Origin: a bacterium
GTDB taxonomy: Bacteria > Planctomycetota > Planctomycetia > Planctomycetales > Planctomycetaceae
Direction of reading: 5' to 3'
Length of the DNA stretch: 64,000 nucleotides
Assembly (NCBI GenBank): GCA_016125225.1
Contig: WGME01000018.1
Coordinates: 248,001 to 312,000, forward strand
Below the pieces are notes generated by a model, which did not search any database, was not told where the DNA came from, and saw only the letters and a list, made by a program, of their open reading frames with translations. Of the stretch, positions 32,156-41,991 are shown one piece after another (position 1 is the first letter of the stretch; the number at the start of each line of letters is the position of its first letter). The position numbers and the translations under genes are program-made.

Positions 32156-34450
32156 ATGCAACGGCGCGGTTGGCTGGCAGCGATCTGGGTGTGGGGATTC
32201 CTGGCGGTCTTCATTTGCCAGCCGTTGCCGAACGCGGGCATTCCACATCGGTACGACATTCTGCCGCTGCTACCCTTTGCAGTGATGGATGCCATTGATC
32301 CGCCGGTGGAGTTGAGCAGTCCGCCGCGTGGCTTGGAATATCTGCCGGAGCGATTGCCCCTGTTCGGAATCGCTGCGGTGATTGGTTTGGCAGCCTGGTC
32401 TGCGGGGCGATGGTTCCTGCAATTGGCCCCCACGTTGAATCTCTCCACCGCAGAGCGGAATTACTTTGCGGTGCTGATCGGCCTCGGCTTAGTCTCCCTG
32501 TTGACGCTGGGCCTCGGATTACTGGGATGGTTATCGCCCGTGGTCTTCTGGGGGTGTCATCTGGCCTTGATCATATCGGCCGCGCTCCGCTACCGCGTCG
32601 CGACTAATACGCATGGGACATCGTCTGTAACGCATCCCATCACGCGGCAAGATTTGTGGTGGTTGCCGATCGCCTTGCCGTTCCTCATCGGCATGTGTCT
32701 GGGCAGTTTGTCCCCTTCCACCGATTTTGATGTCAACGAGTATCACCTCGGCGGACCGAAGGAATGGTATCTCGCCGGGCAGATCGGGTTCCTGGAACAC
32801 GATATCTACACCAGCTTTCCGTTTCTGACGGAGATGCTGCTGCTGGATGGCATGGTGCTCTACGGCGATTGGTACTGGGGGGCGCTCGCGGGGCAAGCGG
32901 CTGTGATGCTGTTTACGCCGGTGACCGCGTGCGGAATCTGGCTCTGCGGTCGCCGGTGGTTCTCAAACACCGCAGGTGCGATTGCGGCGATCGTTTATCT
33001 CTCGACGCCCTGGGTCTTCCGCATGTCGATCATTCCTCTGGCGGAAGGGGGCCTCGCTTCGTATGTCTTCGGTTCGACGTTCGCCGCACTCCTGGCGTTT
33101 GAGCAGTTTCGCCGCTGGACGATGGCGGAATCGCGAACCTTGATGCAGCCGGTCTGGTTGACCGGGGTGTGTGCCGGTGGGGCCATGGCCTGCAAGTACA
33201 CCGGACTGGTGCTGGCGGTCGGTCCGTGGATGGCGTTGCTATCGCTGGTGGCTGCGATCCGGGCCAAGCGGGTCTGGCTGGCGGCGGCTCCCGAACAAAG
33301 ACCGCCCCGCTATGTTCCCCGCATGCGGCTGCAAACTGTGGCGGTGCTGCTACTCGGAGTCTGCGTGCTGATTGGCCCGTGGCTGCTCAAGAATCTCGTC
33401 GAGACCGGCAACCCGGTTTATCCGCTGGGATACTCAGTGTTCGGCGGACGCGATCTCGATGATGAACTCGCCGCCAAATGGAAGCACGGCCATGCCCGGC
33501 CGAATGCGGGCTCGGTCTTCGGTGAAGCCCGCGATCTTGTGATGAAAGCCTTCGATGTCGCTGCCGTCAACGATTGGCAAAGCCCGCTCATCTTTGCACT
33601 CGCACCGCTGGCCTTGCTGATCCCTCGTTCGTCACCGAACTTCTGGCGCGTCATACTACTGTCGGCGGTGACCTTCTGGATGTTTCTCGCTTGGTGGTTA
33701 TTCACGCATCATCTCGACCGCTTCTGGATACCTTTGATTCCGACGGGGGCCTTACTCGCGGGAATCGGTGTCGCACAATTCCCCCATCAGCCACTACGGG
33801 GAATAATTGGCGGGGGACTGACAGTGGGGCTGCTGTTCAATCTTGGCTTCGTGTCGACAGGATTGGTGGGATACAACGCCGGATTGACAAAACTGTCGGC
33901 GGCGAGCGAATTAGCGACTCGCACAAGCGGCCCCGAAATCGCCTGGCTCAACGCAGCAATTCAAGAAGGCGAGTTGCCCCCCGACACCAAAGTGCTGTGC
34001 GTGGGTGATGCAGAACTCTTCCACGCCCGCTTTCCTTATGTCTACAACACCGTCTTTGATCGTTCGATCTTCGAAGAGTGGTGCGGCGTACCGGACTTTA
34101 CCACTCATGGGGACCGGGCACTCAAATCGGCTGCGGACATCCGCAAAATTCTCCGCGAGCACGGCATCACCCATGTCTATGTGAGCTGGAGCGAGATTCT
34201 GCGATACCGCCAACCCTACAGCTATGGCTACTCCGACTTCGTGCACCCCCTGCGGTTCGACGAGTTGGTCGCCGACGGGGTGCTGGGGCGGCCGTTGACT
34301 TTGCCAGCCGGAATGGGCCGCCAGCTGATCACCGAACCCGAAAATGACACCGCGAAGCTGGCACGTGCGTGGGCGCCGGAACTCATCATTCGCAGTGGAT
34401 CAGATTCGGTGCTGATCACCGGGCAAATCTATCCGGTGCTGTCCGATTGA
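32156..34450 (+). CDS. Polytopic membrane protein, GT-C glycosyltransferase-like (PMT/ArnT type)
   Basis: A 764-residue integral membrane protein with about 12-13 hydrophobic helices across residues 5-580 and a soluble C-terminal domain (about 590-764). The first lumenal segment has STDFDVNEYHLGGPKEWYL, which fits the acidic first-loop motif of GT-C enzymes using lipid-phosphate sugar donors, followed by a helix-rich region with CAGGAMACKYTGLVLAVG, similar to the conserved GxxxGLAxxxKxxG segment of the family. It would add a sugar to a lipid or protein on the periplasmic side. Donor and acceptor are unknown. It lies 60 bp after the hydrolase gene, on the same strand. Confidence 0.75.
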   Translation: MQRRGWLAAIWVWGFLAVFICQPLPNAGIPHRYDILPLLPFAVMDAIDPPVELSSPPRGLEYLPERLPLFGIAAVIGLAAWSAGRWFLQLAPTLNLSTAERNYFAVLIGLGLVSLLTLGLGLLGWLSPVVFWGCHLALIISAALRYRVATNTHGTSSVTHPITRQDLWWLPIALPFLIGMCLGSLSPSTDFDVNEYHLGGPKEWYLAGQIGFLEHDIYTSFPFLTEMLLLDGMVLYGDWYWGALAGQAAVMLFTPVTACGIWLCGRRWFSNTAGAIAAIVYLSTPWVFRMSIIPLAEGGLASYVFGSTFAALLAFEQFRRWTMAESRTLMQPVWLTGVCAGGAMACKYTGLVLAVGPWMALLSLVAAIRAKRVWLAAAPEQRPPRYVPRMRLQTVAVLLLGVCVLIGPWLLKNLVETGNPVYPLGYSVFGGRDLDDELAAKWKHGHARPNAGSVFGEARDLVMKAFDVAAVNDWQSPLIFALAPLALLIPRSSPNFWRVILLSAVTFWMFLAWWLFTHHLDRFWIPLIPTGALLAGIGVAQFPHQPLRGIIGGGLTVGLLFNLGFVSTGLVGYNAGLTKLSAASELATRTSGPEIAWLNAAIQEGELPPDTKVLCVGDAELFHARFPYVYNTVFDRSIFEEWCGVPDFTTHGDRALKSAADIRKILREHGITHVYVSWSEILRYRQPYSYGYSDFVHPLRFDELVADGVLGRPLTLPAGMGRQLITEPENDTAKLARAWAPELIIRSGSDSVLITGQIYPVLSD

Positions 34451-34527
34451 CGGCGAACACCTGCTGCGACATAGTGAACTAACAACAGTAGAGCGGCTCG
34501 GCCCCACCCTCGATTCCGGAACCGATC

Positions 34528-35094
34528 ATGGCGAAGTGTGCAGCCTGCGGGACAATGATTCTGTTTGGCGGGGAGACGCAGAACGGCCGTCGGTATTGCA
34601 ACTCGAAGTGTCTGCAGAACGACCATCTCCAAAACGTGGTCGACCAACTCCCCCCGGAACTGCTCGAAGCGGCGGTCGCGGAATTTCATCAGAGCGAATG
34701 CCCGCAATGTGGCGGGGAAGGGCCGATCGATATCCACACTTCTCACCGTGCCTGGTCGGCCGTGGTGATGACGACCTGGAGCAGCCATCCCGTCCTCTGC
34801 TGCCGCTCCTGTGCCTTCAACAATAAGCTGAAGTCGATCGCGTTTACGGGCGTCCTTGGTTGGTGGGGCTTTCCGTGGGGATTCATTGCCACGCCGATTC
34901 AGGTCTCCCGCAACATCTTTGGTTTCTTTTCCGGACCAGACCCCGACAACCCCTCCGTCGAGCTGCAAGACCATGTGGCTCAGAACCTGGCCTTACAGAT
35001 GCAGCGAGCCGCCAAGGATCGCAAATTGGCGAAAGCCGTGGAACCGGTCTTCGATGAAGCGGACGAAGACTATGACGATGAGGCCGTGGAGTAG
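34528..35094 (+). CDS. Zinc-ribbon protein of unknown function
   Basis: A 188-residue protein. The N-terminus MAKCAACGTMILFGG, then RRYCNSKC, forms a four-Cys zinc ribbon. A second cluster follows (CPQCGGEGPIDIHTSH, then LCCRSCAFNNK). Between about residues 105 and 135 a hydrophobic segment (AFTGVLGWWGFPWGFIATPI) may dip into the membrane, and the C-terminus is acidic (DEADEDYDDEAVE). Comparable proteins in planctomycetes and other bacteria are annotated only as hypothetical. It may be a membrane-associated metal or thiol sensor; nothing in the context settles this. Confidence 0.75.
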   Translation: MAKCAACGTMILFGGETQNGRRYCNSKCLQNDHLQNVVDQLPPELLEAAVAEFHQSECPQCGGEGPIDIHTSHRAWSAVVMTTWSSHPVLCCRSCAFNNKLKSIAFTGVLGWWGFPWGFIATPIQVSRNIFGFFSGPDPDNPSVELQDHVAQNLALQMQRAAKDRKLAKAVEPVFDEADEDYDDEAVE

Positions 35095-35286
35095 TCACGT
35101 GAGCGGAAAATACTGAACAGCGTATGATGGCCGGTACGCCTGTCGCTAACGTAAGTTGACCGTGGTTCCTGGTCAATCCTACGATAGGGGTTAGGAAACT
35201 TACGAGGCAAGGACGCCAGCAGTCTTATCATCTTGCGGCTCACCACGCGTTCTCATTCGCGGGCCAGCCAATGGAAAGGGATGACC

Positions 35287-35865
35287 ATGACCTTGTCTTT
35301 GCGTTCGTGCCTGGCCGTGCTGGCTGTTGGGGTCTTGAGTGTGGCCACTCAACAGACCGTCTCCGCGGCGGGACCGGTGCTTGATCAAGCGATTCAACAG
35401 CAGATGTCTGCCCAACTGGGCACGGCGGCCGCGGGCTTCCATCACCACGGAGTCTACGGATACTACGGCGGATATCGCGGCTTTGGCTATGGTTATGCGC
35501 GGCCACATCTTTACGTCGGTTACCGTGGGTTGCCCTACAACTACGGCTGGAACACCTACCGCCCCTACTACTACAGCGGCTATGCCCGTCCGGCCTATTA
35601 CTCGCCGTACCGGTATGTCGGCGGGTACTACGGTCCGAGCTATGGGGCGTACTACTCGAGCTATCAGCCTTACAGCTACAACTATCGACCGTATGTGGCC
35701 AGCCCGTACGTGGGCGGTTACTACAGCAGCAGCTATTACGGACCGATGCCCTACCGGCCGTACTACACCTACCCGCAAGGTTATGCCCGTTACGGGTACT
35801 ACCGCAATCCGAGCTATTACAACTTCGCCTACCCCAATCGCGGGTCGGTGATTTACTCGTTCTGA
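35287..35865 (+). CDS. Secreted Tyr/Gly/Pro-rich low-complexity protein
   Basis: A 192-residue exported protein. The ATG at 35287 follows GGAAAGGG by 7 bases; ATG 35281 is too close to it. The signal peptide is LRSCLAVLAVGVLSVATQQTVSA. After a short polar stretch (GPVLDQAIQQQMSAQLG) the chain is dominated by Tyr, Gly, Pro and Ser in repeats like YYGGYRGFGYGYARP and SYYGPMPYRPYYT. Such aromatic-rich secreted proteins are plausible cell-wall or matrix components able to cross-link through tyrosine. No domain is recognised. It is convergent with the DUF1559/TM gene, 10 bp away. Confidence 0.75.
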   Translation: MTLSLRSCLAVLAVGVLSVATQQTVSAAGPVLDQAIQQQMSAQLGTAAAGFHHHGVYGYYGGYRGFGYGYARPHLYVGYRGLPYNYGWNTYRPYYYSGYARPAYYSPYRYVGGYYGPSYGAYYSSYQPYSYNYRPYVASPYVGGYYSSSYYGPMPYRPYYTYPQGYARYGYYRNPSYYNFAYPNRGSVIYSF

Positions 35866-35875
35866 TCGTGAGGCT

Positions 35876-37210
35876 TCAGCGATTATCCCCGGCATCGCGC
35901 GTGTTCAAGCGCTTCAGCACGTCGATGTCGGTCTGATTGCTGAAAAACCTGACGCTGCCATCGGCCATCAATGCCAAGGCTCCCGTGCCCGCGGCGTTCC
36001 CGAACCCGCGGGTATCTTTGTTGATGCCTTTGGTCACGGTGCGATAGTTTTCCGGATCACCCCACGGGGCATAGCCGCCAGGAACTTCGCCGACAATCCA
36101 GGTATTCGCCAGACCATCGAGCACTTCCTGTGATCGAATCGGTCGGCGGTGATCGAAAATGCCGGCGGGAACTTCTTCGCCTTGAGCCGACACAATGGTC
36201 CCTCCCACCCCGGCAAAATGGGAGACTGCAAAACCACCGGCGACTTTGCGACGGTCACCCCCGGACGCGTAGAACTCCACCACGTCGGTCCCCAAAGCCG
36301 GGCGGTTGACCGGGTCGTCATAAGGGATGTCGAGCGAAATCTGCTGATAGAGTTCCGTGTGATTGATGTAGGGCAGCAGGTGCGTCAGCCAACCATGTCC
36401 TCCGCGTTTCTGTCCCGTAGGTAAGGTGATGGACGTGCCCCCCTGAGGATAGCTGCCATGCTCAGCGAGGTACGCCTGCAAACCGCCGCCGAGCGTTTCC
36501 AGATGGCGTTGCGTCATCTGGACCGACTGACGACCGCGGACCACATTCCCCCAGGGGGCAAAGAGGAACGGCCCGAGCAGCAGGGCCATCAACCCGGTGA
36601 CCATGCCGCACGCCGAACGGTATCGAATGGTGGGGGTCACCCGCGATTGCGACCAGGCCGCATAGCCGATGGCAAGGGCCGCAAACCCGGTCATGGCCGA
36701 TGGGAGCGAGGCCACCACGCCGGGCCAGAAGGCCATCGCCGACAGCGGCAGCGACAGCAACCCCATCCCCAACGCCCAAAGATCGAGCGGCTGTGCCCGG
36801 GTTGCTGAATGGGATCGCAGGGACGGGTTATCGAAATAGACGAGCGTGGTGTCATCGAGATCGACGGGAGCGACCAGATCCTCTGTCGGAGTATTCTCCA
36901 GCGGTTCGGTTTCGGTCGCAGGATCAGGGCTGGCAGATTCTTCGACATGCGGTCGTGAAGCGGACCGCATCACTTCCCATAAACTCTTGCGGCCTTCTGG
37001 GGAAGTTTCGCTGTCATAGGACTCGGTATCAGGAACCGGTAGTTCTTCTGAGCTTTCGTGCTGCGACAAGTCACCGTCATCGACAGGAACTGCGGATTGT
37101 GTCACTGCCGTGGATTCCGGCCGCTGCATCAGCGACCACAGTCCTCGCAAGCGAGTCGGGGGCGAAGCGTCGGGGGTGGTGTCACCACTGTCCGATTCGT
37201 CGGTCGACAT
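35876..37210 (-). CDS. Membrane-anchored DUF1559-domain protein without pilin leader
   Basis: A 444-residue protein. Residues 1-140 are acidic and disordered, with two related motifs (RLRGLWSLMQRPE near 22 and GRKSLWEVMRSAS near 77). Residues about 145-225 hold two to three transmembrane helices (LWALGMGLLSLPLSAMAFWPG, TGFAALAIGYAAW, MVTGLMALLLGPFLFAPWG). From 230 on is a DUF1559-like domain (RHLETLGGGLQAYLAEHGSYP, NTWIVGEVPGGYAPWGDP, LALMADGSVRFFSNQ), here fixed to the membrane by internal helices rather than a class III leader. It lies 36 bp downstream of the ABC-2 permease gene and is probably cotranscribed. Confidence 0.8.
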   Translation of the reverse strand: MSTDESDSGDTTPDASPPTRLRGLWSLMQRPESTAVTQSAVPVDDGDLSQHESSEELPVPDTESYDSETSPEGRKSLWEVMRSASRPHVEESASPDPATETEPLENTPTEDLVAPVDLDDTTLVYFDNPSLRSHSATRAQPLDLWALGMGLLSLPLSAMAFWPGVVASLPSAMTGFAALAIGYAAWSQSRVTPTIRYRSACGMVTGLMALLLGPFLFAPWGNVVRGRQSVQMTQRHLETLGGGLQAYLAEHGSYPQGGTSITLPTGQKRGGHGWLTHLLPYINHTELYQQISLDIPYDDPVNRPALGTDVVEFYASGGDRRKVAGGFAVSHFAGVGGTIVSAQGEEVPAGIFDHRRPIRSQEVLDGLANTWIVGEVPGGYAPWGDPENYRTVTKGINKDTRGFGNAAGTGALALMADGSVRFFSNQTDIDVLKRLNTRDAGDNR

Positions 37211-37246
37211 CGGGCCGCGATTCTTATCCGAAGGGAAGTCGCTCCA

Positions 37247-38986
37247 TCAGCCGCGATCGAGGGTCGAACGCCCCAAGGCCACATCGAATTCGCTCACTGC
37301 GGGCACCATCATCGCCACGGCGGTAAATCCATAAGCCGCACAAATGAAGAGGCACACGCCCAGCGTTTGACCCAGCAGGAAACTGGTGATGGCATAGAAC
37401 GTACAGAAGGGCAGAATGGCTGCCGCGAGCGTGAGAGCGGGCGACGGATTGCGATGGGTCAAGGTGGCCCACAAGCCAATGCTGCCACCGAGAATGAAAA
37501 CCAGGAAGCTCGGCAGTTGCACCGCGAAACTGGCCCGGGCCTGCACGATCAACAACATGCAGATGAAGATTCCTACGAAGAGGAAGAACATGGTCGCCAG
37601 ACTGTTCGCAATCGCCTGACGGGAACTGCCGTAGGTCAAACCGAAGTGCAGACCCAGCATCGCGGCGAAGGCGACCAATACCACCAAAGCCGCCGTGATG
37701 TAACACGCATTTTCCACGCTCACACGGCCGAGACACGCTTGCCAGATGAGAAAGGCCAACGGGGCGGCCAGCACTTCTTTCGTATTGTAAAAGATGCCGC
37801 CCAGCTTGCCGTACACGAACTCTTTCGCGGAGAGTTCCGTCACCAGCAGCAGTTCCAGAGTGGCAGCATCGCGCTCGCTCGTCAGCGAAGTCACCGCCTG
37901 CGTATTGACCAGCATCAAGGCCAACAGACTCAGACCCAACAGGGCAAATCCAGCGGGTGGAATCATGCCCAGCACCAGATCGGCATCGACGGGAACATCG
38001 GCCACCACGTAGAACGCCAAGGCCGCCATCACCAGATAGGCCAGCTTGATGAGGGCCACTTTGCGGCCATAACCCCGCGTACACATTTCCCGCCAGATGA
38101 CGGGGTTTTCCCAGACGGTGCGGGCCGACCGCGTCCGTTCGGTTTCGCCTTCGTCTTCTTTCTTGGCTTCGGTCAGCGTCCGCGATGGATTCCACAACCG
38201 CAGTTGCACGATGTTCGCCGTGATCAAAGCGACCGCGACCGCCGCCAAGCCGAGGCTGCTGAACACCGCCCGCCGACTGTAATCGGGAACATTGAACGGA
38301 TCGAGAACGGTCAACACCGCCCGGAAAGGATCGAGGGCCGCCAGCGGTTGAGCCGCGGGTACGACGGCGACCACCCCTTCAATCACGGCAAGAAACAGGA
38401 CCACGCCGATGAGGGAAATTGCGAGCGTCTGAAAGGTCTTTTCGCGCCAGTAAGCGACCAGTGTTCCCCAGGCTCCACAGGCGAGTGCCGTCGACAAGGA
38501 GATCGCCATAATACAGGCGATCTGTGTGAGTGAGACGCCCCCCAGCCAATACAGAAACGTAAACGCGGGAACAGAAACGCCGATCAAAACCGTGGGCAAC
38601 AGCAAGCTGGCGAACAGCTTGCCGAGGACCAGTTCGCGATCCCGCAGATCGGTCACCAGCAGCATCAACAGCGTCCGGCGATCTTTTTCCTGGGCTATAT
38701 TCCCGGCGGCAAAGAGCACCGAAAAGAAGGCCACCAGCGTGAGCTGCACCAGCGAAAAAATCTGGAAGACAAGTTCACCAAAGCGGGCGATGTCGGCCAG
38801 ATTCCGCACCTGCTGCCAGCCGAACATCACCTGGGCCGTAGTGTACATCAGCACAAAGAGCGTACCCAGATACCCCGAACGCAGCAGAAAATGCTTAAAC
38901 TGCCGCGGTGCAGTGAGCGCTTCTCGAACAAACAACGGACCAGCGAACACGGGGAGATCCCACGAAAAGTGACCGGAAATCGGCAC
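37247..38986 (-). CDS. ABC-2 type transporter permease (two fused halves)
   Basis: A 579-residue integral membrane protein with about 12 hydrophobic helices. Two ABC-2 halves are visible: each contains a Glu-Arg-Asp / Glu-Lys-Asp 'EKDRRTLLMLLVTDL' type coupling segment (first near residue 100, second SERDAATLELLLVTELS near 370) followed by GKL helices. In family members this segment contacts the ATPase. No ABC ATPase gene is adjacent, so a partner must be encoded elsewhere. The substrate could be a lipid, polymer or drug. It may share a transcript with the DUF1559/TM gene downstream. Confidence 0.85.
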   Translation of the reverse strand: MPISGHFSWDLPVFAGPLFVREALTAPRQFKHFLLRSGYLGTLFVLMYTTAQVMFGWQQVRNLADIARFGELVFQIFSLVQLTLVAFFSVLFAAGNIAQEKDRRTLLMLLVTDLRDRELVLGKLFASLLLPTVLIGVSVPAFTFLYWLGGVSLTQIACIMAISLSTALACGAWGTLVAYWREKTFQTLAISLIGVVLFLAVIEGVVAVVPAAQPLAALDPFRAVLTVLDPFNVPDYSRRAVFSSLGLAAVAVALITANIVQLRLWNPSRTLTEAKKEDEGETERTRSARTVWENPVIWREMCTRGYGRKVALIKLAYLVMAALAFYVVADVPVDADLVLGMIPPAGFALLGLSLLALMLVNTQAVTSLTSERDAATLELLLVTELSAKEFVYGKLGGIFYNTKEVLAAPLAFLIWQACLGRVSVENACYITAALVVLVAFAAMLGLHFGLTYGSSRQAIANSLATMFFLFVGIFICMLLIVQARASFAVQLPSFLVFILGGSIGLWATLTHRNPSPALTLAAAILPFCTFYAITSFLLGQTLGVCLFICAAYGFTAVAMMVPAVSEFDVALGRSTLDRG

Positions 38987-39086
38987 GTAGTATACCTCTA
39001 CGCCCTAACCCGGCACTATGCTGGGCCGCTCACAAATTCGCCGCTCTCATCGGGATTTCACGGTCGCCGCGACATAACCCGCGCGC

Positions 39087-41936
39087 CTATTTCGTGGTCC
39101 CGGCGACTTGTGGCGTCCCCCGGATATGCAGGGGAATCGCCGACGACGCCGGATTCCCCTGCCCCTGACCGACCGCATTGATCCAGCGGGTCGATTCCGG
39201 CACCCAGGGACGAGCGGTCAGGAAGATTTGCCGTTCCGTTTCGCCCTTGCGGACCAGCACGCCGGACAGGCCAATGTTATCGACGATCACGCCGTGGGGC
39301 AGGTTGTCGATATCGAACTTGATATCGCCATCGTAGCCATTCCGTTCCACGCGAATCATAGCGGTGATGGTGGTCCCCGGCGTTAGCACCAGCCCCCCAT
39401 CCGCCGCTGTGGTTGTGAGAGAATCGGGCAGCAGGGTGACACGCACGGTCCCCGGCTTTTCGAGGTTGACCTCGCCAAAGTTACCGAGGGACTTCGGTTC
39501 GGTTTCCGCATCCACAATCATCGTGGCAGTTGTCGTTCCCACAGCCACGTCATGATGAACCGAGCGACCGAGCAATCCGGTCGCGGTGATGGTGACCGCA
39601 TCCCAAGCCTCTTTGGAAGCGGGTTCCGCATCGACAGCGGCGGTAAGCACGCTGAAGGCTTCGAGTTGGCTCGCTTCAATCACCGTGGGACTCGCCACAT
39701 GATATCCCGGTGGGAGGTTCTCTATGTCAATCCGGATCGGAGCATTAAAGTTGTCGATGCGGTCGACATAGAACTTCAGCCGCTGTCCCCCGCCGGCGGG
39801 CACCTTCAGGTTCTTCGTATCGATCACCACATTGAAGTCGGGCTTGGGCGGGCGGATCGTGAGTTGATAGGTGTAGTTGTCGCCAGTAAAGCCCCGGGCA
39901 TCACTGACACGCACCAGATAGTCGCCATCCATCGGGGCGGTAAACGTTAACCGTGAATCGCTGCCGATTTCCCGTTCGCTGTCATCATCATTGACGTAAT
40001 TGAGCGGAAAGACCGGCAAGCCATTATCAATCAGCGTAGTATCGGCCGGGTAGGCTTCGACAATGTAGACCGGTTCGTCCTTGGCATGGGTGATCGCCGT
40101 GGTATCGAAATAAGGCCGACGTTTGCCCCGGTTGTCATAGAAGTCGTAACCCGAATCGGGGCCGCGCGGAGCCCGATGAAACTTGCCGATCTCTCCGTTC
40201 ATATACAGATACTGGTCGAGGTCCATCTCTTCCCAATACTCGACACGCACCTGCAAGGTACTGGAGTCAATGGGACGGAACGTGATCCAGGAATCACGCA
40301 CGGCCTGCAGCAACGCCCGACGCACCGGCTGACCATCGGCATGCAGAATTTCGAGCTTGGTATCAGCCGCCGATTTGTTGCGGGCGGCGTTGGTTTCCAG
40401 TACCCAGGTCTCACCCGCTTGTGCGTGGAATCGATACAAGTCGGCGTCGGCATCACCGCCGGGCGACAGGAATTTGCCCGTCAATTGGGCCGGCAAGGTC
40501 ACGGGCATCGCGGTCGACGGTTCATCGTTCGGTTCCACCTCAGCGACATCCATCGCCAGAGGCAAATCAATTGAAGGTTGAGCATCGAGACTCTCCGATA
40601 ACGGTTTCAGTTCCGTCATACTGTCGGCCCATTTGGGATTCACCTCGTAGTTTTGCAGCGAGCCATCCATGCGGCCCACAAACAACCGGCGACTATCGGG
40701 ACTGAAAGCGACTGCGGCGGGCCAATCGGTTTGACGCTCCAGCAACGCCACCTGCGTGAAGGTCTTCGTTTCCCAAACCTTGATGCGTCGTTCTTCGGAA
40801 CAACTTACCAATAGTCGACCATCCGGCGAGAAGAGCACCTTCAGGATGGGTGCTTCATGAGCAAAGCGGGCATACAGAATGGGGTTGGTCCCTTCTTTGG
40901 CCGTGGGACTCAGTTCCCAGACCCGGACGCGGCAATCGACGCCACCTGCGGCGACATACTTGCCATCGGGGCTGAGGCTGACGCTGTACTGTTCCTTGGC
41001 TGGCTGCGAGAACGTATCGAGCCGTTGCCCGGTGGCGACATCCCACAACTTCACGGTGCGGTCGCCACTCGCCGTCGCCAGAAGCTGACTGTTCGGATGA
41101 AACCCGAGGGCATAAACCGCGTCGTTATGCCCCGTGATGGTCGCCAGGGGTTCGCCGGTCTCTGCGTTCCAGGTACGGGAATCGCGGTCATAACTCGAAG
41201 TGGCGATCGTTTTCCCATCAGGACTGACCGCCGCGGCATACAGCGCATCACGATGCCCGACCAGCACCAGCCGACGAGTCCAATCACCGGTCTGCCACAG
41301 CGTGGCTTCTCCCGACAAGCCCGGTTCACCGGCGGCGACAATTAACTGCTCACCATCTGCCGAGAAGCGAACATCGTCAATCGGCCCGGTATGACCGGTG
41401 AGTTGCTGGACCGGTTGTTGATCGGCAAGCGTGACGATTTCCACGACATTCGGCCGGGCAATCGCCAACCAGCGGCCCTTTGGGTCAGCACTCAACGCGG
41501 TGACCGGTTCACGAACCTTGGCGGTCGGTGCAATGTGCGGCGTCACCAAGCCGACGGCAGATAACCCACCCGCCGGCGGCTTGGCACCAGCATCAATCCA
41601 GGCCTTGATGACCGCCAGTTCTTCTGGCTTCGGTTGCGGCTGATCTTCCGGCGGCATCTGCGGATCGGCCTGACCGGAAATCACCTTCCACAAGCGGCTC
41701 TCCGCCGACTTGCCCCCAATCAGAATGGCCCCCTCATCGCCCCCTTTGAGCGTGCGGGCGAAGTCTTCCAGAATCAGCCCGGCTTCCGCATCGCGACTGT
41801 TATGACACCCATTGCAATACTTCCGAAACACCGGCAGCACGGCGGTATTGAAGTCCGGAGCCTCGGCGGCAATTCCCAGACACTGCGTGGCAGCCGACGT
41901 CAGCAAACAGATCAACCCGATGCAAAAGCGACGCAT
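39087..41936 (-). CDS. Exported planctomycete cytochrome c / WD40-repeat protein
   Basis: A 949-residue exported protein. The ATG at 41936 (GAAAGAAG upstream) starts a signal peptide (RRFCIGLICLLTSAATQCLG). A c-type heme motif CNGCH with distal Met in PQMPPED lies within about residues 35-110 (planctomycete cytochrome c domain). Seven WD40 blades follow (about 140-450), for example VDDVRFSADGEQLIV-like and LATASGDRTVKLWDVATG. Two pre-peptidase-C-like beta domains make up the rest (about 470-600 and 650-760, such as DYLVRVSDARGFTGDN). It is the last gene of the DUF1501 operon. It is probably part of a large periplasmic complex of unknown electron donor. Confidence 0.88.
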   Translation of the reverse strand: MRRFCIGLICLLTSAATQCLGIAAEAPDFNTAVLPVFRKYCNGCHNSRDAEAGLILEDFARTLKGGDEGAILIGGKSAESRLWKVISGQADPQMPPEDQPQPKPEELAVIKAWIDAGAKPPAGGLSAVGLVTPHIAPTAKVREPVTALSADPKGRWLAIARPNVVEIVTLADQQPVQQLTGHTGPIDDVRFSADGEQLIVAAGEPGLSGEATLWQTGDWTRRLVLVGHRDALYAAAVSPDGKTIATSSYDRDSRTWNAETGEPLATITGHNDAVYALGFHPNSQLLATASGDRTVKLWDVATGQRLDTFSQPAKEQYSVSLSPDGKYVAAGGVDCRVRVWELSPTAKEGTNPILYARFAHEAPILKVLFSPDGRLLVSCSEERRIKVWETKTFTQVALLERQTDWPAAVAFSPDSRRLFVGRMDGSLQNYEVNPKWADSMTELKPLSESLDAQPSIDLPLAMDVAEVEPNDEPSTAMPVTLPAQLTGKFLSPGGDADADLYRFHAQAGETWVLETNAARNKSAADTKLEILHADGQPVRRALLQAVRDSWITFRPIDSSTLQVRVEYWEEMDLDQYLYMNGEIGKFHRAPRGPDSGYDFYDNRGKRRPYFDTTAITHAKDEPVYIVEAYPADTTLIDNGLPVFPLNYVNDDDSEREIGSDSRLTFTAPMDGDYLVRVSDARGFTGDNYTYQLTIRPPKPDFNVVIDTKNLKVPAGGGQRLKFYVDRIDNFNAPIRIDIENLPPGYHVASPTVIEASQLEAFSVLTAAVDAEPASKEAWDAVTITATGLLGRSVHHDVAVGTTTATMIVDAETEPKSLGNFGEVNLEKPGTVRVTLLPDSLTTTAADGGLVLTPGTTITAMIRVERNGYDGDIKFDIDNLPHGVIVDNIGLSGVLVRKGETERQIFLTARPWVPESTRWINAVGQGQGNPASSAIPLHIRGTPQVAGTTK

Positions 41937-41991
41937 GCTTGTTCTTCTTTCGTGAGCGATCAGCATGGAACACGTCATGACCATCACTCGA

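Noticed and set aside
37058-38533. 491-residue plus-strand open frame antisense to the DUF1559/TM and permease genes
   Set aside because: It spans two real genes on the other strand, has a His/Arg/Gln/Gly-heavy composition with no domain, and overlaps both completely. It is a by-product of G+C-rich codon use.
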